DNA of 6,873 nucleotides, taken from the NCBI GenBank assembly GCA_030036915.1, contig JASHSC010000527.1, positions 1-6,873 of the forward strand, in the 5' to 3' direction. Under the pieces are notes generated by a model, which was given only the letters and a program-made list of their open reading frames with translations, ran no database searches and was not told the DNA's origin. Origin of the DNA: Terriglobia bacterium (GTDB lineage Bacteria; Acidobacteriota; Terriglobia; UBA7540). How positions within the stretch are numbered: the stretch's first letter is position 1; every line of letters begins with the position of its first letter. Made by a program: the position numbers and the translations under genes. This document shows positions 1-4,469 of the stretch, one piece after another.

Positions 1-921
1 CGCATTACCAATTGCACGATCGAGACCGGCGATGATTCCATCGTGTTCTACTCCACGAATAGCTGGGGCCCGGCGCTTCCCTGCGAGAACATCACAATTA
101 CCAATTGCCGTTTGTCGTCCGCATCTTCGGGCTTGAAGTTTTGCGACGGGAACATGAACAGCGTCCGCAACGTCACCGTGGACAACTGTGTGATCACCGG
201 GTCAAATCGCGGCATCGCCTTCATGGTGGCCCAGGGCGGCTACGTGGAGAATGTGGTGATTTCCAACATCGTGATTGATACGCATCGCTTTGACTGGTTC
301 TGGTGGGGCGACGGCGACCCCATCCATTTCATGATTGAGCGGGGAAGCGAAAAGCTGGGCCAGCCCGACAAGCCGGGCGAACGCCCCGCCGGCTCGATCC
401 GCAATGTCATCATTCGCAACATCATCGCACATGGTCAGGGGTCGTGCGTCATCACCGGCCACCCCGACAGTTGGCTTGAGAACATCAGTCTTGAGAACAT
501 CCGCTTGTTCATTTCTCACGATCCGGACTCGCTTTACGACAAGGCTGTGAATGCTATGCGATTCCGTTATGCGCGAAATCTGAAGGTTAAGGACGTGGAA
601 GTGACCTGGCAGAAACCTGAATGGGTCAACTGGCGAAGCGCCCTCTACTTTGAGGACGTCGATGGAGTACAAGTACAAGGCTTTATCGGCGGGCCCGCCA
701 CACTTCAAACCGAAATCCCTGCGGTGGTTTTCGACAAAGTCTCTGGCGCCACGATTGAGGATTCACGCCCGGCGGTGGGAACTCAACTGTTCCTGAAAGT
801 GACCGGCAGTGAGAGCCAAAACATCTATCTGGTCGGGAACAGCCTCCACGACCTCAAAACACCTTATACCGTTCAGGAAGGTGCCCTTCCGGAGGCAGTC
901 AAGTCTATCAACAATTATTGA
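1..921 (+). CDS. GH28-like right-handed beta-helix glycosidase, 3' part
   Basis: The frame is open from base 1 and ends at TGA 919-921, giving 306 residues of a protein whose N-terminus lies outside the window. A GTG at 43 is an internal valine, because homologous-looking sequence continues upstream of it. The family cleaves galacturonic-acid-containing polysaccharides such as pectin, usually outside the cytoplasm. Visible evidence is the GDDSIVF segment (window residues 10-16), matching the GDD catalytic motif of GH28. It is followed by a ladder of beta-helix rungs of the type N-[IV]-x-[IV]-x-N (CENITITNC, VRNVTVDNC, VENVVISNI, IRNVIIRNI, LENISLENI). A Trp-rich loop, DWFWWGDGDPIHF, lies at residues 98-110. 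The usual third and fourth GH28 motifs (GHG and RIK) are not seen: the corresponding places read SSASSGLKF (39-47) and SNRGIAF (68-74). The fold assignment is strong; the exact substrate is unknown. It could be a polygalacturonase, a rhamnogalacturonase-like enzyme, or a relative with altered chemistry. Confidence 0.85.
   Translation, partial: RITNCTIETGDDSIVFYSTNSWGPALPCENITITNCRLSSASSGLKFCDGNMNSVRNVTVDNCVITGSNRGIAFMVAQGGYVENVVISNIVIDTHRFDWFWWGDGDPIHFMIERGSEKLGQPDKPGERPAGSIRNVIIRNIIAHGQGSCVITGHPDSWLENISLENIRLFISHDPDSLYDKAVNAMRFRYARNLKVKDVEVTWQKPEWVNWRSALYFEDVDGVQVQGFIGGPATLQTEIPAVVFDKVSGATIEDSRPAVGTQLFLKVTGSESQNIYLVGNSLHDLKTPYTVQEGALPEAVKSINNY
4..108 (+). repeat. 12-bp direct repeat inside the beta-helix gene
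   Basis: The 12-mer ATTACCAATTGC occurs at 4-15 and again at 97-108, 93 bases (31 codons) apart and in the same frame. Both copies encode Ile-Thr-Asn-Cys at equivalent places in successive beta-helix rungs. I read it as a DNA-level trace of the repetitive protein fold rather than a regulatory or mobile repeat. Confidence 0.5.
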
Positions 922-1073
922 GGGCTGCGAGGAGGGGAGCATTTCTTGGCGCCGCCGCGCTGGGACCGCGCACGATTCCGAATTTCAGATTCACGACTCC
1001 GGACTGCCTATCACCTAGTGTCCATCCCGAATCCTCCTTGCGGAGACTGCTCTCCTCGGTTGTAATAGACTTC
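922..1073 (+). other. Gap between GH28-like gene and cca, with Tat-like coding remnant
   Basis: No independent gene is supported here. The frame of the downstream nucleotidyltransferase stays open back to TTG 918, which overlaps the upstream stop codon. Read in that frame, the first part gives RRGAFLGAAALG, which resembles a twin-arginine signal start but has one residue too many between RR and FL. A strong purine run, GAGGAGGGGA (929-938), looks like a Shine-Dalgarno sequence but has no start codon at a useful distance in the cca frame. The rest (about 960-1070) shows no family resemblance, no clear terminator and no convincing promoter. It may be ordinary spacer or the scar of a lost gene start. 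Confidence 0.4.
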
Positions 1074-2408
1074 GTGGACGCGAAGCGCCAGGACGCTGCA
1101 GAAATCGTGCGCCGGCTGCGGGCCGAAGGGTTTGAGGCTTATTTCGTCGGCGGGTGCGTGCGCGACATGGTGATGGGCCAAGCGCCGAAGGATTATGACG
1201 TCACCACGGCCGCCACTCCTGACCAGGTGCTGCGGCTTTTCCCCGACGCGCTGACCGTGGGCGCGCGGTTCGGCGTCGTCATGGTGCCGCGCGAGGCCGG
1301 TAACGTGGAGGTGGCCACCTTCCGCAGCGACGGAGCTTACGCCGATGGACGGCATCCGCAGGAAGTGCGCTACTCGCGGACTCCGCAGGAGGATGTGCGG
1401 CGGCGCGACTTCACCATCAACGGCCTGCTCTTCGACCCTTTGAGTGAGCGCGTGATTGACTACGTGGAAGGGCAAGCGGATATTCGTGCGCGCCGCCTGC
1501 GCACCATCGGCGACCCCGCCGAACGCCTGGGCGAGGACCGCCTGCGCATGTTGCGCGCGGTGCGCTTCACGGCCCGCTTCGGCTTCAAGCTCGATCCTGC
1601 GGCGCTCGAAGCCATTGGCCGCCTGGCTCCGCAGATTCATTCCGTAAGCGCCGAACGCGTGCGCGATGAAATCATCAAAATTCTCACCGAGGGGCCGGCG
1701 CGCGCCGGGTTCGAGTTGCTGGATGAGGTGGGTCTGCTTGCGGAAGTGCTGCCGGAAATCAAAAAAATGCAGGGCGTCGAGCAGCCGCCGGAATTTCATC
1801 CCGAAGGCGACGTGTGGATTCATACTCTGATGATGCTCGAAGGCCTGCGCCAGCCTACCCCGACGCTGGCGCTGGGCGTGCTGCTGCACGACGTCGGGAA
1901 ACCGCCCACCTTCGCCGTTCGCGAGCGCATCCGCTTCGACAATCACGTGGAAGTGGGCGCGAAAATGGCGGAGGAGATCTGCGCCCGCTTGCGTATTTCC
2001 GCGCGCGAAACCACGCGCATTGTCGAGCTGGTGCGCCACCACCTGCGCTTCAAGGATTTTCCCCGCATGAAGCGCTCCACTCAGCTTCGCTTTATCCGCA
2101 TGGAGGGGTTTGAGGAGCACTTGGAGCTGCACCGGCTCGACTGCCTGTCAAGCCACCGTGATTTGACAAACTACGAGATGGCGCGAAAGATGCTCGAAGA
2201 GACGCCCAAGGAGGAAATCGAGCCCGCGCCCCTGCTGACGGGCAGAGATTTGATCGCCGCCGGATATAAACCCGGGCCGATTTTCAAGACCATCCTGCGA
2301 GCCGTGGAAGATGCCCAGCTCGAAGGGCGCATCCACGACCGCCAGGAGGCTATGAGTTTTGCCTATGGCCGGTTTCCTTCGGCAGGCGAGCATCCGCCCG
2401 GCAGTTGA
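1074..2408 (+). CDS. cca: CCA tRNA nucleotidyltransferase with HD domain
   Basis: This enzyme adds or repairs the 3'-CCA end of tRNAs using CTP and ATP in the cytoplasm. From GTG 1074 it has 444 residues, normal for the HD-containing bacterial class II branch. The nucleotidyltransferase head has FVGGCVRD (24-31) and the metal-binding DYD (40-42). The RRDFTING motif is at 110-117, and the neck/nucleotide-recognition motif EDRLRMLRAVRF at 154-165. The C-terminal HD phosphohydrolase-like domain has H250, the HD pair H272-D273 in LLHDVGKP, H291, and HH at 322-323. The start is uncertain. There is no ATG; GTG 1074 was chosen because family-like sequence (DAKRQDAAEIVRRL) begins right after it. TTG 1038 and TTG 918 are alternatives, and an ATA codon sits at 1065 just where a family start might be expected. 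No good Shine-Dalgarno precedes 1074. An A-adding-only or CC-adding-only enzyme, or a poly(A) polymerase, cannot be excluded from sequence alone. A long open frame on the opposite strand across this gene is a codon-bias shadow. Confidence 0.93.
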   Translation: MDAKRQDAAEIVRRLRAEGFEAYFVGGCVRDMVMGQAPKDYDVTTAATPDQVLRLFPDALTVGARFGVVMVPREAGNVEVATFRSDGAYADGRHPQEVRYSRTPQEDVRRRDFTINGLLFDPLSERVIDYVEGQADIRARRLRTIGDPAERLGEDRLRMLRAVRFTARFGFKLDPAALEAIGRLAPQIHSVSAERVRDEIIKILTEGPARAGFELLDEVGLLAEVLPEIKKMQGVEQPPEFHPEGDVWIHTLMMLEGLRQPTPTLALGVLLHDVGKPPTFAVRERIRFDNHVEVGAKMAEEICARLRISARETTRIVELVRHHLRFKDFPRMKRSTQLRFIRMEGFEEHLELHRLDCLSSHRDLTNYEMARKMLEETPKEEIEPAPLLTGRDLIAAGYKPGPIFKTILRAVEDAQLEGRIHDRQEAMSFAYGRFPSAGEHPPGS

Positions 2409-2422
2409 GGCGCTCCCGCCTT
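2407..2422 (+). terminator. Weak hairpin just after cca, possible terminator
   Basis: Overlapping the cca stop codon, AGGCG (2408-2412) can pair with CGCCT (2417-2421) around a CTCC loop, with one extra G-T pair at the base. No U-tract follows, so this is a poor intrinsic terminator at best. It is listed because it is the only such structure at the end of the gene. Confidence 0.2.
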
Positions 2423-2526
2423 GGCCGGGGATTGTTGGAATATCCACCATGTTTCTCACTTGGATAGCCGCAGCGGCTGCGAGAATCTTTCCATCAACTC
2501 AACTAGAATAACGACGAACTGCGTGA

Positions 2527-2541
2527 TGCTGCTTCGCAGCA
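2527..2541 (+). promoter_or_regulatory. Perfect small hairpin in leader of the DCC-LMF gene
   Basis: TGCTGC (2527-2532) and GCAGCA (2536-2541) form a perfect 6-bp stem around a TTC loop, ending 22 bases before the ATG at 2564. It lacks a T-run, so it is not a terminator. It could affect translation or mRNA stability, or be chance. The rest of the 155-base gap holds a second GC palindrome (GCCGCAGCGGC, 2467-2477) and a TAGAAT (2504-2509) that might be a -10 box, but with no good -35 partner. No small gene is supported in the gap. Confidence 0.3.
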
Positions 2542-2563
2542 GTCGTTCACCCGGAATCAACAC

Positions 2564-4408
2564 ATGGATTCCCCCGTTTCCGACAAGCCGACTCTGGTGT
2601 TCGATGGCGATTGCAGCTTCTGCCGCCTCTGGATCGAGCGCTGGCGCGCGCTCACCGGAGAACGGATTCAATATGCGCCCTACCAGCAGGTGGCGGCAGA
2701 ATTCCCGCAGATTCCGCGCGAAGAATTCGTCCGCTCCGTCCAATTGATTTGTCCCGACGGCCAGGTCTACAGCGCCGCGCGCGCCGTTTTCGAATCGCTC
2801 GCCGTGGTTCCCGGACTCGGCTGGATGCTTTGGGTTTATCTCCACGTTCCCGGCGTGGCCCCTGTTTCCGAATCGTCCTACCGATTTGTGGCGCGGAACA
2901 GGAATCCGCTTTATCGGCTCATGCGGCTTTTTTGGGGCAAGCATTTTGAGCGGCCGACTTTCTCACTTGCCTCGTGGCTTTTTATGCGCCTGCTGGGAGT
3001 GGCGTATTTCTTCGCGTTTCTCTCCCTTGCCATGCAAATTCTTGGACTGATAGGGAGCAATGGAATTCTACCTGCCAGGGAATTTCTGGAATTAGTCGAG
3101 GCGCGCGTAGGCGCGGAGCGTTACTGGTTTTTTCCCACGCTCGCGTGGTTGAATTCGAGCGACACGGCACTGCGAGCGATGAGTATCGGCAGCACAGTGG
3201 GTTCGGTTCTGCTGATTCTTGACGTCGCTCCGCTTCCGGTTTCATCTGTATTGTGGGTGCTGTATCTTTCGCTGGTAACGGTGGGACAGGATTTTCTGGC
3301 CTTTCAATGGGACAACCTTCTGTTGGAGGCAGGATTTCTGGGCATCCTGATGGCTCCGTGGCATCTCTGGCCGCGCTTGTCGCAGAAATCTCCGCCGCCC
3401 AGGTTCGCGCGCTGGTTGCTTTGGTTTTTGCTGTTTCGACTGATGTTCTCGTCGGGTATGGTGAAGCTCACGAGCGGCGACCCAGTTTGGCGGAACCTCA
3501 CCGCGCTCGAATACCACTACTATACCCAGCCGCTGCCCACGGTATTTGCTTGGTATTTTCACCTTGCGCCGGCGTGGTTTCAACAAGCCTCCGCGGTCTT
3601 CATGTTTTTCGTGGAGCTCGCCGTTCCATTCCTCATTTTCGCTCCGCGGCTCTGGCGATTCGTGGGCGGAGGATTGCTGATCCTCATTCAGCTCCTGATC
3701 GCCCTGACCGGGAATTACGCGTTTTTCAATCTGCTCACGATCGCTCTTTGCCTGTTGCTTTTTGATGACGCGTTTCTCGCGCGATTCCTTCCGCGCGCGC
3801 TGTCGGAGCGGCTGCGCGCGCATCATCCCGGCCCTCGCCGATTCCCGCTCCGCCGCTGGTTGACCGCTCCTTTGGCAATCATCATATTCATTGCCGGACT
3901 GCTCCAGCTCGCAGACCTGTTGGCCATCCAGTGGCTGCCCTCCACGGCGTTTCAAATGCTTGCGGACATTCAACCGCTGCGTATTTCGAATGGGTACGGG
4001 CTTTTTGCAATCATGACCACCTCACGCCACGAAATTGTCATTGAGGGCAGCAATGAAGGTGAAACCTGGCTCGACTACGAATTTAAGTACAAGCCCGGAG
4101 ACCTGCACCGTGCGCCCCGCTGGGTGCAGCCGTTTCAGCCGCGCCTGGACTGGCAAATGTGGTTCGCCGCGCTGGGGGATTACCGCAGTTCGCCGTGGTT
4201 CAGCCAACTGATGCTGCGCTTGTTGCAGGGCTCGCCGCGCGTGGTAGACTTGCTTGAACGAAACCCGTTTCCGCATGCGCCGCCGAAATATGTGCGCGCT
4301 GTCGTCTATGACTATCAGTTCACAAGTTGGTCCGAGCGCCGATTGCAAGGTGATTGGTGGCGCCGCCGTTTGCTGGGTGATTATTTCCCAGCCGTATCAT
4401 TGAAGTGA
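2564..4408 (+). CDS. DCC thiol-disulfide domain fused to lipase maturation factor (LMF1-like) membrane protein
   Basis: The protein has 614 residues. Residues 11-125 are a DCC/DUF393 domain: LVFDGDCSFCRLW holds the signature D14 and the CxxC pair C17-C20 typical of this thioredoxin-like family. From about 135 to 460 it is a polytopic membrane protein with hydrophobic segments near 138-163, 208-240, 252-266, 283-300, 342-360, 367-400 and 435-455. LMF hallmarks are FLAFQWDNLLLEAGF (244-258), SGMVKLTSGDPVW (297-309) and GNYAFFN (383-389). The C-terminal soluble part (about 485-610) also fits the family: YEFKYKPGD, then APRWVQPFQPRLDWQMWFAAL, and the end DWWRRRLLGDYFP. In animals LMF1 is an ER membrane protein needed to fold secreted lipases; the bacterial role is not established. 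The N-terminal domain has no signal peptide and would be cytoplasmic unless the topology is unusual. ATG 2564 is the first normal start after an in-frame TAG at 2504; its Shine-Dalgarno (GGAA, 2553-2556) is weak. A link to extracytoplasmic disulfide or lipase folding is inference. Confidence 0.9.
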   Translation: MDSPVSDKPTLVFDGDCSFCRLWIERWRALTGERIQYAPYQQVAAEFPQIPREEFVRSVQLICPDGQVYSAARAVFESLAVVPGLGWMLWVYLHVPGVAPVSESSYRFVARNRNPLYRLMRLFWGKHFERPTFSLASWLFMRLLGVAYFFAFLSLAMQILGLIGSNGILPAREFLELVEARVGAERYWFFPTLAWLNSSDTALRAMSIGSTVGSVLLILDVAPLPVSSVLWVLYLSLVTVGQDFLAFQWDNLLLEAGFLGILMAPWHLWPRLSQKSPPPRFARWLLWFLLFRLMFSSGMVKLTSGDPVWRNLTALEYHYYTQPLPTVFAWYFHLAPAWFQQASAVFMFFVELAVPFLIFAPRLWRFVGGGLLILIQLLIALTGNYAFFNLLTIALCLLLFDDAFLARFLPRALSERLRAHHPGPRRFPLRRWLTAPLAIIIFIAGLLQLADLLAIQWLPSTAFQMLADIQPLRISNGYGLFAIMTTSRHEIVIEGSNEGETWLDYEFKYKPGDLHRAPRWVQPFQPRLDWQMWFAALGDYRSSPWFSQLMLRLLQGSPRVVDLLERNPFPHAPPKYVRAVVYDYQFTSWSERRLQGDWWRRRLLGDYFPAVSLK

Positions 4409-4417
4409 AATCTGTTC

Positions 4418-4448
4418 TTGCACAGCAGGGATTTGGCGCAGGTATAAT
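4418..4448 (+). promoter_or_regulatory. Putative sigma70-type promoter for the cytochrome/DUF1549 gene
   Basis: A perfect TATAAT lies at 4443-4448. A weak -35 candidate, TTGCAC (4418-4423), stands 19 bases upstream, matching the consensus only in TTG. Transcription would begin near 4454-4456, almost at the Shine-Dalgarno sequence, giving a very short leader. The site lies in the only gap between the LMF-like gene and the next gene, which favours separate transcription of the latter. In GC-rich DNA a perfect TATAAT is unlikely inside coding sequence but can occur by chance. Confidence 0.5.
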
Positions 4449-4455
4449 GACTTCC

Positions 4456-4460
4456 GAGGA
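4456..4460 (+). promoter_or_regulatory. Shine-Dalgarno site deciding GTG 4470 as start
   Basis: GAGGA at 4456-4460 ends nine bases before GTG 4470. This fits use of GTG 4470 over the adjacent TTG 4473 or the later GTG 4500. With GTG 4470 the signal peptide keeps a full basic n-region. Confidence 0.55.
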
Positions 4461-4469
4461 CAGCATAGC

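Noticed and set aside
43..45. GTG 43 as the true start of the GH28-like gene
   Set aside because: The frame is open to base 1, and the upstream residues include the GDD catalytic motif, so the gene begins outside the window.
929..948. GAGGAGGGGA as a ribosome binding site for a small gene starting with TTG 946
   Set aside because: The frame from TTG 946 shows no recognisable product, and the purine run is not spaced to any start in the cca frame.
1011..2132. Long open frame (373 codons) on the - strand opposite cca
   Set aside because: The + strand frame carries all motifs of a CCA-adding enzyme. The antisense translation is rich in His, Ala, Arg and Gln, has no family motifs, and is typical of antisense shadows in GC-rich genes.
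3242..3973. Open frame of 243 codons on the - strand inside the LMF-like gene
   Set aside because: Its charged, low-complexity Glu/Arg/Gln-rich translation is the complement of hydrophobic codons for membrane segments; no recognisable domain.
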